A DNA stretch of 10,345 nt, from positions 1 through 10,345 of the forward strand of contig VGFB01000069.1 of assembly GCA_016869015.1 (NCBI GenBank). Direction: 5' to 3'. The stretch comes from Armatimonadota bacterium. Its GTDB lineage: Bacteria; Armatimonadota; Zipacnadia; Zipacnadales; VGFC01. Of this stretch, positions 1 to 5,887 are shown one piece after another; positions within the stretch are counted from its first letter, which is position 1; each line of letters begins with the position of its first letter. The notes beneath the pieces were generated by a model. That model saw nothing but the letters and a program-made list of their open reading frames with translations, made no database searches and was not told where the DNA came from. Both the position numbers and the translations under genes were made by a program.

Positions 1-2117
1 TGAGCATCGATGACGCGAAGGAGGAGGCGCCCGCCTTCGTCGAGCTGCTCGCGGACGACCTGGAGGCCGCGCGCCTGGTGGAGGTGGCGCGGAGCATCGA
101 GGGGCTTACGCGCCACTCCGGCGTCCACGCGGCTGCGGTGGTGATCTCGACGGGCCCGCTGACCGATCTGGTTCCGCTGCAGCGCGGCGGGGACGACACG
201 ACCACGCAGTACGCGATGGACCCGGTGGTGGACGTCGGGCTGGTGAAGATGGACTTCCTGGGCCTGGCGACCCTGACCATCGTCAGGAAGACCGTCGACC
301 AGGTGCGAGAGAACCACGGGGTTGAGATCGACGTACACGCCTTGCCGCTTGACGATCCGGCGGCCTACGACCTGCTGTGCCAGGGCGACACTTACGCCGT
401 CTTCCAGTTGGAGAGCGACGGGATGCGCCGGCTGCTGCGCCAGTTCCAGCCGCGCACCTTCGAGCACGTGGTCTCGATGCTCGCCCTGTACCGCCCCGGC
501 CCCATGAAGGAGGCCGACACCTACTGCGCCCGCCGTCACGCCCGCCAGCCGGTCGAGTACCTGCACCCCGACCTCGCCCCGGTCCTCGCGGAGACCTTCG
601 GCGTGCTGCTGTACCAAGAGCAGGTGATGCGCACGGCGACCGACCTGGCCGGCTTCACGATGCCGCAGGCCGAGATCATCATGCGGGCGATGGCCAAGAA
701 GCAGAAGGCCAAGATGGACCAGATGCGGCCGCTCTTCCTGGACGGCTGCGTGGGGCACGGGGTCGAGCGGAGGGTGGCCGAGCAGGTCTTCGAGCGGATG
801 GAGACGTTCAGCCGGTACGGGTTCAACAAGTCGCACAGCACGGGCTACGCGCTGGTGGCGTACTGGACGGCGTACTTGAAGGCGCATTACCGGGCCGAGT
901 TCCTCGCCGCACAGCTGTCGACCATCATGGACGACAGCTCGGAGGTGGCGAAGTACGTGACGGACTGTCGGCGCTCGGGGCTGGAGGTGCTGCCGCCGGA
1001 CGTGAACCGCAGCGGCGCGCAGTTCCTGGTGCGGGACGGCGCCGTGCTGTGGGGTCTTACCGCCATCAAGAACGTGGGGGGGAAGACGGCGGAGGCGATC
1101 GTCGAGGAGCGCGAGGCCAACGGACCGTACCGCGGCCTGTGGGACTTCTGCCGGCGCATCTCGTCGGGGGTCGCCAGCAAGGCGACGGTCGAGGTGCTGA
1201 TCCGGGCGGGGGCGTTCGACGGCTTCGGCGAGCGCAACGCGCAGGTCAAGGGCCTCAGGGCCGCCGCGGCGGCCGGACAGAAGCACCAGCAGGATGCCGC
1301 GGTCGGCCAGGGGTCGCTGTTCGAGGTCGATGGCGCGGCGGGCCCGGCGCCCGGCGTCGTCGATGAGCGACTGCCGGACGTGGAGCCGATGGCCGAGCAG
1401 GAGCGACGCGACAACGAGAAGGAGTATCTCGGCCTGTTCGTGACCAGCCACCCGCTCCTGAAGCGCGCGAGGGAGGTCGAGGAGAAGACCACGGCCCGCC
1501 TCGAGGAGTTGGAGGGTCTGCCGGGCGGGCAGGCGGTCATCGTGGGGGGCATGGTCGGCGAGATGCGGTCGATCATCACCAAGCGCGGGGAGGAGATGAC
1601 CGTCCTGAAGCTGCAGGGAGCGACGGCGGAGCTGGATGTGACGGTCTTCCCTCGCACCTACGCCAAGTGCCGGGAGCTGTTGGTGCCCGACGCGTTGCTG
1701 GTCATCGAGGGGAAACTCGAACGGCGCGGGGACGATCAGGAGACGGAGCTGAAGCTGATCGCGGACGGCGTGAAGACCCTCGACGAGGCCGGTCGCCCCT
1801 CCAAGAAGCGCCGCGACGCCGTCGAGCAGGGACGCGAGGCCGCGGCCCAGGAGCGGGCGCGCCGCCAATGCGTGCGCATCGATCTCCCCCACGAGCTCTG
1901 CCGCGACCGGCGACAGCTGCGGGAGCGACTGAACCAGCTCCGCACCCTCTTCGGCCAGCATCAGGGCTCGAGTCGAGTGGTTCTCCGGCTCTGTGAACCG
2001 GATGGCCCGTGCCGCGTATTACTACCGGACAGGTTCACCGTCGACTCCACCCCGCAGCTTGCGCAGGCTGTCGCCGGCCTGCTCGGAGAGGGCACGCTCC
2101 ACGCGGAGGCGCTCTAG
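1..2117 (+). CDS. dnaE: DNA polymerase III subunit alpha, 3' part (5' end outside window)
   Basis: Catalytic subunit of the replicative DNA polymerase. The reading frame is open from the left edge (first full codon at 3), giving 704 visible residues of a family usually near 1100-1200. The N-terminal PHP domain and the first two catalytic aspartates lie outside. Visible landmarks: RHSGVHAAAVVIS (about residue 38); KMDFLGL, whose Asp at 252-254 probably is the third catalytic aspartate; the YRPGPM and LLYQEQVM motifs; and FNKSHSTGYALVAYWTAYLK (about residue 274). A QGSLF peptide at 1308-1322 matches the beta-clamp-binding consensus and sits in the usual place before the OB fold (about residues 510-595). 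A C-terminal alpha/beta domain follows. The annotated-looking GTG at 78 is internal and is not the start. The next gene, hisB, is unrelated in function, but no terminator is seen between them. Confidence 0.97.
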   Translation, partial: SIDDAKEEAPAFVELLADDLEAARLVEVARSIEGLTRHSGVHAAAVVISTGPLTDLVPLQRGGDDTTTQYAMDPVVDVGLVKMDFLGLATLTIVRKTVDQVRENHGVEIDVHALPLDDPAAYDLLCQGDTYAVFQLESDGMRRLLRQFQPRTFEHVVSMLALYRPGPMKEADTYCARRHARQPVEYLHPDLAPVLAETFGVLLYQEQVMRTATDLAGFTMPQAEIIMRAMAKKQKAKMDQMRPLFLDGCVGHGVERRVAEQVFERMETFSRYGFNKSHSTGYALVAYWTAYLKAHYRAEFLAAQLSTIMDDSSEVAKYVTDCRRSGLEVLPPDVNRSGAQFLVRDGAVLWGLTAIKNVGGKTAEAIVEEREANGPYRGLWDFCRRISSGVASKATVEVLIRAGAFDGFGERNAQVKGLRAAAAAGQKHQQDAAVGQGSLFEVDGAAGPAPGVVDERLPDVEPMAEQERRDNEKEYLGLFVTSHPLLKRAREVEEKTTARLEELEGLPGGQAVIVGGMVGEMRSIITKRGEEMTVLKLQGATAELDVTVFPRTYAKCRELLVPDALLVIEGKLERRGDDQETELKLIADGVKTLDEAGRPSKKRRDAVEQGREAAAQERARRQCVRIDLPHELCRDRRQLRERLNQLRTLFGQHQGSSRVVLRLCEPDGPCRVLLPDRFTVDSTPQLAQAVAGLLGEGTLHAEAL

Positions 2118-2118
2118 C

Positions 2119-2128
2119 GGTAGCTACC
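2119..2128. repeat. 10-bp perfect palindrome after dnaE
   Basis: GGTAGCTACC is a perfect palindrome that begins one base after the dnaE stop codon and ends one base before the heptamer array. As RNA it would give only a 3-bp stem with a tetraloop, too weak for a terminator. A DNA-binding operator is possible, but a 10-bp palindrome can also arise by chance. Confidence 0.3.
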
Positions 2129-2129
2129 C

Positions 2130-2185
2130 GTTCGGAGTCTGAAGTCTGCGGTCTCAAGTCCGAGGTCCGCACTCTGGGGTCTGAC
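2130..2185. repeat. Degenerate heptanucleotide tandem array, 8 units
   Basis: Eight consecutive 7-bp units fill most of the dnaE-hisB gap: GTTCGGA, GTCTGAA, GTCTGCG, GTCTCAA, GTCCGAG, GTCCGCA, CTCTGGG and GTCTGAC. The consensus is GTCYGNR. Position 2 is T in all eight; positions 1, 3 and 5 are conserved in seven of eight; positions 6 and 7 vary. The last unit ends on the base before the hisB ATG, so the array forms the hisB leader if the two are co-transcribed. Heptameric short tandem repeats (STRR) are known in heterocystous cyanobacteria, but with different consensus sequences. No promoter, T-box or His-codon leader peptide is visible in this gap. Function unknown. Confidence 0.8.
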
Positions 2186-2776
2186 ATGAACAGGACGGCG
2201 AGCGTGAAACGGGAGACGGCGGAGACGAAGGTGCAGGTCGAGCTTACGCTCGACGGCTCCGGGCGGGCCGACATCGGCACCGGGGTCGGCTTCTTCGACC
2301 ACATGCTGACCCACATCGCCCGGCACGGCGTCTTCAACCTGCGGGTAGCAGCCGAGGGCGACCGGCACATCGACGATCATCATGTGGTGGAGGATGTGGG
2401 GATCGTTCTCGGGCGAGCGTTCGCCCAGGCGGTGGGTGACAAGCGGGGCATGGTGCGCTTTGGATCGGGGCTCTGCCCGCTGGATGAGGCACTGGTGCAA
2501 GTGGCGCTGGACTTCTCGGGGCGTGCGCACCTGGCCTGGGGGCTGACGCTGCCGACGGAGAAGGTGGGCGGCTTCGACACGGAGTTGGCCCACGAGTTCT
2601 TCCGCGCCTTCGCGCACAACGCGAAGGTGGCGCTCCATGTCACGCAGCAGTCGGGTGATAACTCGCACCATATCCTCGAGTCCACGTTCAAGTCGTTCGC
2701 ACGCGCCCTGGATCAGGCCACGCGGATTGACGAGCGACTGTCGGACGTCCCGAGCACGAAGGGCACGCTCACATGA
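2186..2776 (+). CDS. hisB: Imidazoleglycerol-phosphate dehydratase
   Basis: Dehydrates imidazoleglycerol phosphate to imidazole-acetol phosphate in the cytoplasm, with manganese bound by histidine clusters. The 196 residues fit the monofunctional form; the fused phosphatase domain of enteric HisB is absent. Signatures: GVGFFDHMLTHIARHG (His39, 43, 47), DDHHVVEDVG (His65, His66, Glu69), and DNSHHILESTFKSFARAL (His161, His162, Glu165). The end VPSTKGTLT is the usual C-terminus of the family. The frame is open farther upstream, but ATG 2186 gives the expected length and N-terminus. Upstream bases are heptamer repeat with only a GGGG run (2176-2179) as a possible weak Shine-Dalgarno. The stop overlaps the hisH start in an ATGA, which suggests translational coupling. 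Confidence 0.96.
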   Translation: MNRTASVKRETAETKVQVELTLDGSGRADIGTGVGFFDHMLTHIARHGVFNLRVAAEGDRHIDDHHVVEDVGIVLGRAFAQAVGDKRGMVRFGSGLCPLDEALVQVALDFSGRAHLAWGLTLPTEKVGGFDTELAHEFFRAFAHNAKVALHVTQQSGDNSHHILESTFKSFARALDQATRIDERLSDVPSTKGTLT

Positions 2777-3402
2777 TCGCGATCGTCGACTACGAGTTGG
2801 GCAACCTGGGGAGCGTCGACAAGGCGTTGCGGCGCGTCGGCTGCGACGCGCGGCTCACCCAGGAAGCCGAGTCGATCCTGGCGGCGGACGGCGTCGTGGT
2901 GCCGGGCGTGGGCGCCTTCGGGGACTGCATGCGGAACCTGAACCGCCTTGGCCTCGCCGAGGTGATTCGCGAGAGCATCGCGTCGGGGAAGCCCTTCCTG
3001 GGCATCTGCCTGGGGCTGCAACTGCTGTTCGAGGAGAGCGAGGAGTCGCCCGGCGTGGCGGGCCTGGGCGTGTTCGAGGGGCAGGTGAAGCTGTTCCGGC
3101 ACGACTTGAAGATCCCCCAGATCGGCTGGAATCAGATCAAGATCCACAACACGCCTCCTCCCCATCTCGCCGACGTCCCGGACGGATCGAACGTGTACTT
3201 CGTGCACTCGTTCCACGTCGTCCCGGCCGATCCGAACATCGTCGCCACGACGACGGACTACGGGTACGAGTTCGTCTCGTCGGTTCGGAGCGGCAACGTC
3301 TTCGCGTGTCAGTTCCATCCGGAGAAGTCCCAGCACATCGGCCTGCGGATCCTGGACAACTTCCGGCAGGAAGTCGCGCGGCAGGCGGGGGGCGCGCCGT
3401 GA
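2773..3402 (+). CDS. hisH: Imidazole glycerol phosphate synthase, glutaminase subunit HisH
   Basis: Class I glutamine amidotransferase subunit. It hydrolyses glutamine and passes ammonia through a tunnel to HisF in the HisFH heterodimer. The 209 residues have the family length. The N-terminus is MIAIVDYELGNLGSV; the nucleophile is Cys79 in LGICLGLQLLF; the remaining triad is His182 and Glu184 in CQFHPEKS. The FVHSFHV strand is also typical. The start ATG overlaps the hisB stop by 4 nt, and its own stop overlaps the hisA GTG by 4 nt. Its partner hisF lies more than 1.2 kb downstream, separated by hisA and a toxin-antitoxin pair. Confidence 0.97.
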   Translation: MIAIVDYELGNLGSVDKALRRVGCDARLTQEAESILAADGVVVPGVGAFGDCMRNLNRLGLAEVIRESIASGKPFLGICLGLQLLFEESEESPGVAGLGVFEGQVKLFRHDLKIPQIGWNQIKIHNTPPPHLADVPDGSNVYFVHSFHVVPADPNIVATTTDYGYEFVSSVRSGNVFACQFHPEKSQHIGLRILDNFRQEVARQAGGAP

Positions 3403-4166
3403 TCGTCATCCCCGCCATCGACCTGTCGCAGGGCCAGTGCGTGCGGGTCGTGCAGGGCGACCTGCGGCGGAAGACGGTCTACTCCGACGACCCGGCCGCG
3501 ATGGCCAGGCGCTGGACCGACGAGGGCGCCCGCATCATCCATGTCGTGGACCTGGACGGCGCCGTATCGGGCATGCGGGCGAACGCGGAGTCGTTGCGGG
3601 CGATCTGCCGCGCGACAGAGGTGCCGGTGGAGATCGGCGGCGGCATCCGCACTGTCGAGGACATCGAGACGGTGTTGGGGCTGGGGGCGCGCTGGGCGAT
3701 CATCGGCACCGCGGCCCTCCGCGATCCGGAGATGGTGCACGCGGCCGTCGACCGGTGGGGCGAGCGGATCGTCGTCGGCATTGACGGACGCGAGGGCAAG
3801 GCGGCGGTTCAGGGGTGGACGGAGCTGACGGAGCGCAGCATGGTGGACGCGGCCGAGGAGATGGCGGCGATGGGGGTGGCGCGGCTGATCGTGACGGACA
3901 TCGCCACCGACGGGATGCTGCGCGGTCCGAACCTCGCTACCATCGGCGCCGTGGCCGAGGCGGTGTCGTGCGAGGTGACGGCGTCAGGGGGCATCGCGTC
4001 GCTGACCGACATCGAGAGCGTCGCGCGGACGCTGGGCCCGGTCGGAGTGACCGGCTGCATCGTCGGGAAGGCGCTGTACGAGGGGAAGTTCACGCTGCTG
4101 GAGGCCACTGGGGCCAGATGGAGGTCTGACCACGGGACGGAGCCGCTCCGAGCGGCCAGGAGGTGA
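3399..4166 (+). CDS. hisA: ProFAR isomerase (phosphoribosylformimino-5-aminoimidazole carboxamide ribotide isomerase)
   Basis: TIM-barrel isomerase that opens ProFAR to PRFAR, the substrate of HisF. A GTG start at 3399 is chosen because it places the catalytic Asp at residue 8 (IVIPAIDL) and overlaps the hisH stop in a GTGA. The frame is open upstream to 2637 but lacks family similarity there. The second catalytic Asp is Asp129 in VVGIDGREG. Phosphate-binding loops are seen in EIGGGIRTVEDI, in ASGGIASLTDI and near IVGKALYEGKFT. The product is 255 residues. The family normally ends soon after the GKFTLLEA-like segment; here about 15 more residues follow, ending in EPLRAARR. That tail encodes a perfect inverted repeat and the ribosome-binding site of the next gene, so it may be a product of the TA pair's arrival. 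Confidence 0.96.
   Translation: MIVIPAIDLSQGQCVRVVQGDLRRKTVYSDDPAAMARRWTDEGARIIHVVDLDGAVSGMRANAESLRAICRATEVPVEIGGGIRTVEDIETVLGLGARWAIIGTAALRDPEMVHAAVDRWGERIVVGIDGREGKAAVQGWTELTERSMVDAAEEMAAMGVARLIVTDIATDGMLRGPNLATIGAVAEAVSCEVTASGGIASLTDIESVARTLGPVGVTGCIVGKALYEGKFTLLEATGARWRSDHGTEPLRAARR
4142..4156 (+). promoter_or_regulatory. Inverted repeat upstream of the TA pair, possible operator or hairpin
   Basis: GCCGCT-CCG-AGCGGC is a perfect 6-bp stem with a 3-nt loop inside the hisA tail, two bases upstream of the antitoxin Shine-Dalgarno. Type II antitoxins often repress their own operon by binding a palindrome near the start codon, so this is a natural operator candidate. It could equally be an RNA hairpin that insulates or protects the antitoxin message. 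No -35/-10 pair is recognised around it. Confidence 0.4.
4158..4163 (+). promoter_or_regulatory. Strong Shine-Dalgarno of the antitoxin gene
   Basis: AGGAGG lies 7 nt before the antitoxin ATG and overlaps the last codons of hisA. It is the best ribosome-binding site in the window; the his genes rely on overlaps or weaker sites. Strong antitoxin translation relative to the toxin is expected for a type II module. Confidence 0.75.
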
Positions 4167-4170
4167 GGAG

Positions 4171-4371
4171 ATGGCGGGGCGGATCATCAGAGACATCGTG
4201 TACCGCGACGGATGTGCCGTGGCGGTGATACTCGGTATTGAGGAGTACCGTGAGATGCTGGAGAGGCTCGAGGATCTGGAGGATCTCGCCATGCTCGAGC
4301 AGATGCGCGCCAGGGGACTGAAGGCGCGCCCACTCGAGGAGTTCCTGGAGGAGCATGCCCCCAGTGCATAG
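4171..4371 (+). CDS. Type II antitoxin, Phd/YefM-like (short)
   Basis: A 66-residue acidic protein. The N-terminal half (IIRDIVYRDGCAVAVILGIEEYREML) follows the pattern of short Phd/YefM-like antitoxins: a strand, a turn, a hydrophobic strand, then an EEYREMLE helix. A strongly acidic, leucine-rich helical segment (LERLEDLEDLAMLEQM) and a tail with PLEEFLEEH follow, which would wrap and neutralise the toxin. It starts 4 nt after the hisA stop behind a strong AGGAGG and overlaps the toxin by 17 nt, the usual antitoxin-first order. Family assignment is from sequence pattern and context; a RelB-type or another ribbon-helix-helix class is possible. DNA-binding ability cannot be judged by eye. Confidence 0.8.
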   Translation: MAGRIIRDIVYRDGCAVAVILGIEEYREMLERLEDLEDLAMLEQMRARGLKARPLEEFLEEHAPSA

Positions 4372-4618
4372 GGTCCATCTGGAGCGCGCTGCCGAAGCCG
4401 ATCTGCGGGCGCTCCCGGGTAGCGAGTTCGAGCGCGCGGTGCAGCGGATCAAGGCGTTGGCGGAGGACCCACGCTTTCCAGGATGCCGGAAGATCGCGGG
4501 GTCCCGGAGCGACTGGCGCGTGCGGATGGGGGCGTATCGGATCATCTACGAGGTGGACGATGCCGAACGGACGGTAACCGTCATTCGGGTCCGACACCGA
4601 CACGTCGCGTATCGGTGA
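4355..4618 (+). CDS. Type II toxin, RelE/ParE superfamily
   Basis: An 87-residue basic protein with the RelE/ParE fold pattern: N-terminal strand HRVHLERAAEADLRALP, a helix, the DPRFPGCRKIAG hinge, SDWRVRMGAYRIIYEVDD, and the closing strand VTVIRVRHRHVAYR. RelE-type members cleave mRNA at the ribosome using basic residues and a C-terminal Tyr; here Arg55, Arg57, Arg62, Arg80-82 and Tyr86 are candidates. ParE-type gyrase poisons share the fold, so the target is uncertain. The gene looks intact. ATG 4355 has GGAGGAG only 1 nt away; GTG 4364 sits 10 nt from it and gives MHRVHLERAAEADL, closer to a typical family start, so 4364 is a real alternative. The pair interrupts the his run between hisA and hisF. 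Confidence 0.88.
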   Translation: MPPVHRVHLERAAEADLRALPGSEFERAVQRIKALAEDPRFPGCRKIAGSRSDWRVRMGAYRIIYEVDDAERTVTVIRVRHRHVAYR

Positions 4619-4620
4619 TC

Positions 4621-4643
4621 GGGGCCTCGCCCCTCTCGAGGGA
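4621..4643 (+). promoter_or_regulatory. Hairpin and Shine-Dalgarno before hisF
   Basis: The 32-nt toxin-hisF gap holds GGGGC-CTC-GCCCC (4621-4633), a 5-bp GC stem, followed by the Shine-Dalgarno GAGGGA (4638-4643) 7 nt from the hisF ATG. CCCT at 4631-4634 could instead pair with AGGG at 4639-4642, masking the Shine-Dalgarno, so two exclusive small folds are possible. No T-run follows, so this is not a terminator. The Shine-Dalgarno call is firm; any switching role is speculation. Confidence 0.45.
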
Positions 4644-4650
4644 CAGCCAC

Positions 4651-5454
4651 ATGCTGACGAAGCGGATCATTCCCTGCTTGGACGTGACGGACGGCCGCGT
4701 GGTGAAGGGCGTGAAGTACATCGACCACCGCGACGCCGGCGACCCGGTGGAGCAGGCCGCCTGGTACGACCAGGAGATGGCTGATGAGCTGGTGTTCCTG
4801 GACATCACGGCTTCGAAGGACCACCGGCCGATCATGCTGGACATCGTTCGCCGGACGGCGGAGCAGATCTTCATCCCCTTCACCGTTGGCGGAGGTATCC
4901 GCACGGTGGAGGACATCCGGGAGATCACGAAGGCCGGGGCGGACAAAGTCAGCTTGATGACGGCGTCGATCCTGACGCCCGACGTGATCAGTGCCGGAGC
5001 GGAGAGCTTCGGGAGCCAGTGCATCGTGGTGGCGGTGGATGCTCGCCGCGAGCCGCGGGCGGAGCGGGATGACTCGAGCCTCGGGCCGAGCCCGGAGGCG
5101 GAGATCTCGTGGCGGGTGTGGACGCACGGCGGGTCTCAGCCGACGGAGGTGGACGCGCTGGAGTGGGTGGTCGAGGCGGAGCAGCGGGGCGCCGGCGAGC
5201 TGCTCGTGACGAGCATGGACGCGGACGGCACGAAGGCCGGCTACGACGTGGAGCTGCTGCGGCGCATCGCCGAACGCGTCTCGATCCCGGTCATCGCCTC
5301 CGGAGGCGCGGGAACGATAGACCACATGGCCGAGGCGCTGTTGTACGGTCGGGCCGACGCCGTGCTTGCCGCAAGCATCTTCCATTTCCGCGAGACCTCG
5401 GTGCGTGCGGTGAAAGAGGGGTTGCACGCGCGCGGGATCCCGGTACGGCTCTAG
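4651..5454 (+). CDS. hisF: Imidazole glycerol phosphate synthase, cyclase subunit HisF
   Basis: TIM-barrel partner of HisH. It uses ammonia from HisH to convert PRFAR to imidazoleglycerol phosphate and AICAR. ATG 4651 gives MLTKRIIPCLDV with catalytic Asp11, and the second catalytic Asp falls exactly at the family position, Asp130 (VVAVDARRE). Other landmarks are FTVGGGIRTVEDI, THGG, GAGELLVTSMDADGTKAGYD and VIASGGAGT. The frame is open back to 4483, but that stretch overlaps the toxin and is not family-like. The 267 residues exceed the usual 250-258 because of an insertion of about 16 residues just after Asp130 (residues about 134-150, PRAERDDSSLGPSPEAE), in a loop that varies within the family. 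The gap to hisI is 30 nt. Confidence 0.97.
   Translation: MLTKRIIPCLDVTDGRVVKGVKYIDHRDAGDPVEQAAWYDQEMADELVFLDITASKDHRPIMLDIVRRTAEQIFIPFTVGGGIRTVEDIREITKAGADKVSLMTASILTPDVISAGAESFGSQCIVVAVDARREPRAERDDSSLGPSPEAEISWRVWTHGGSQPTEVDALEWVVEAEQRGAGELLVTSMDADGTKAGYDVELLRRIAERVSIPVIASGGAGTIDHMAEALLYGRADAVLAASIFHFRETSVRAVKEGLHARGIPVRL
5078..5099. repeat. Strong imperfect hairpin inside the HisF insertion
   Basis: The arms GCCTC (5078-5082) plus GGGC (5083-5086) pair with GCCC (5090-5093) plus GAGGC (5095-5099), with loop CGA and one bulged G at 5094: a 9-bp GC-rich stem. It codes for part of the extra loop of HisF (about residues 143-150). A small palindromic element inserted in frame is possible, but GC-rich coding DNA forms hairpins readily. 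Confidence 0.4.
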
Positions 5455-5484
5455 CGCGGGGACCAGACCTCGGGGGGACGAAGG

Positions 5485-5850
5485 ATGCCGCTCTTCGATG
5501 ACCTGAAGCTCGACGCCAACGGGTTGATCACGGTCGTCGTCACCGACACCGTCTCAAGGGACGTGCTGATGGTGGCGTACATGAACCGCGAGGCCCTGGA
5601 ACGGACGATCGCGACCGGCGACGCGACGTATTGGTCGCGCTCGCGACAGCAGTTCTGGGTGAAGGGCGCCACCTCCGGGAACGTGCAGCGAGTCGTCGCC
5701 CTCCGGCGGGACTGCGACGGGGACGCGTTGCTTCTGGAGGTGGAGCAGACCGGCGCGGCGTGCCACGAGGGCTACCGCTCGTGCTTTAGTCGGAGGCTGG
5801 CAGGGGAATCGTGGGAGGTCACGGAAGAACGGCTGTGTGACTCGTACTGA
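5485..5850 (+). CDS. hisI: Phosphoribosyl-AMP cyclohydrolase
   Basis: Opens the purine ring of phosphoribosyl-AMP to give ProFAR, the third step of histidine synthesis. The 121 residues correspond to the cyclohydrolase domain alone; there is no fused HisE pyrophosphohydrolase domain, and no hisE is in the window. Metal ligands known for the family are all present: Asp76, Asp78 and Asp80 with Cys77 in RDCDGDALL, Cys93 in GAACHEGYR, and Cys100 in SCF. MVAYMNREAL and YWSRSRQQFWVKGATSGN are also typical. A GGGGGGA run 6 nt before the ATG may serve as a weak Shine-Dalgarno. An in-frame GTG of the following TPR gene (5837) overlaps its 3' end. Confidence 0.97.
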   Translation: MPLFDDLKLDANGLITVVVTDTVSRDVLMVAYMNREALERTIATGDATYWSRSRQQFWVKGATSGNVQRVVALRRDCDGDALLLEVEQTGAACHEGYRSCFSRRLAGESWEVTEERLCDSY

Positions 5851-5887
5851 CGCAGGCGGCGTGCTCTGGAGGTCGGCGGCTCGCATC

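Noticed and set aside
377..1366. Plus-strand open frame of 329 codons within dnaE
   Set aside because: The translation is Arg/Gly/Pro-rich with low complexity, an out-of-frame shadow of dnaE.
887..1657. Minus-strand open frame of 256 codons within dnaE
   Set aside because: Ser/Arg/Pro-rich shadow with no family signature opposite a well-conserved gene.
2637..3398. Upstream extension of the hisA frame through hisH
   Set aside because: The region is an Arg-rich shadow of hisH; HisA family sequence begins at the GTG at 3399.
4121..4130. GGTCTGAC near the hisA 3' end as an isolated heptamer unit
   Set aside because: A single GTCTGAC match inside coding sequence is expected by chance and has no neighbouring unit in phase.
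4483..4650. Upstream extension of the hisF frame through the toxin gene
   Set aside because: It overlaps the RelE-like toxin and is not HisF-like; ATG 4651 has a Shine-Dalgarno and gives Asp11 and Asp130 at family positions.
4546..5427. Minus-strand open frame of 293 codons opposite hisF
   Set aside because: Same in-register shadow effect; the plus strand encodes an unmistakable HisF with both catalytic aspartates.
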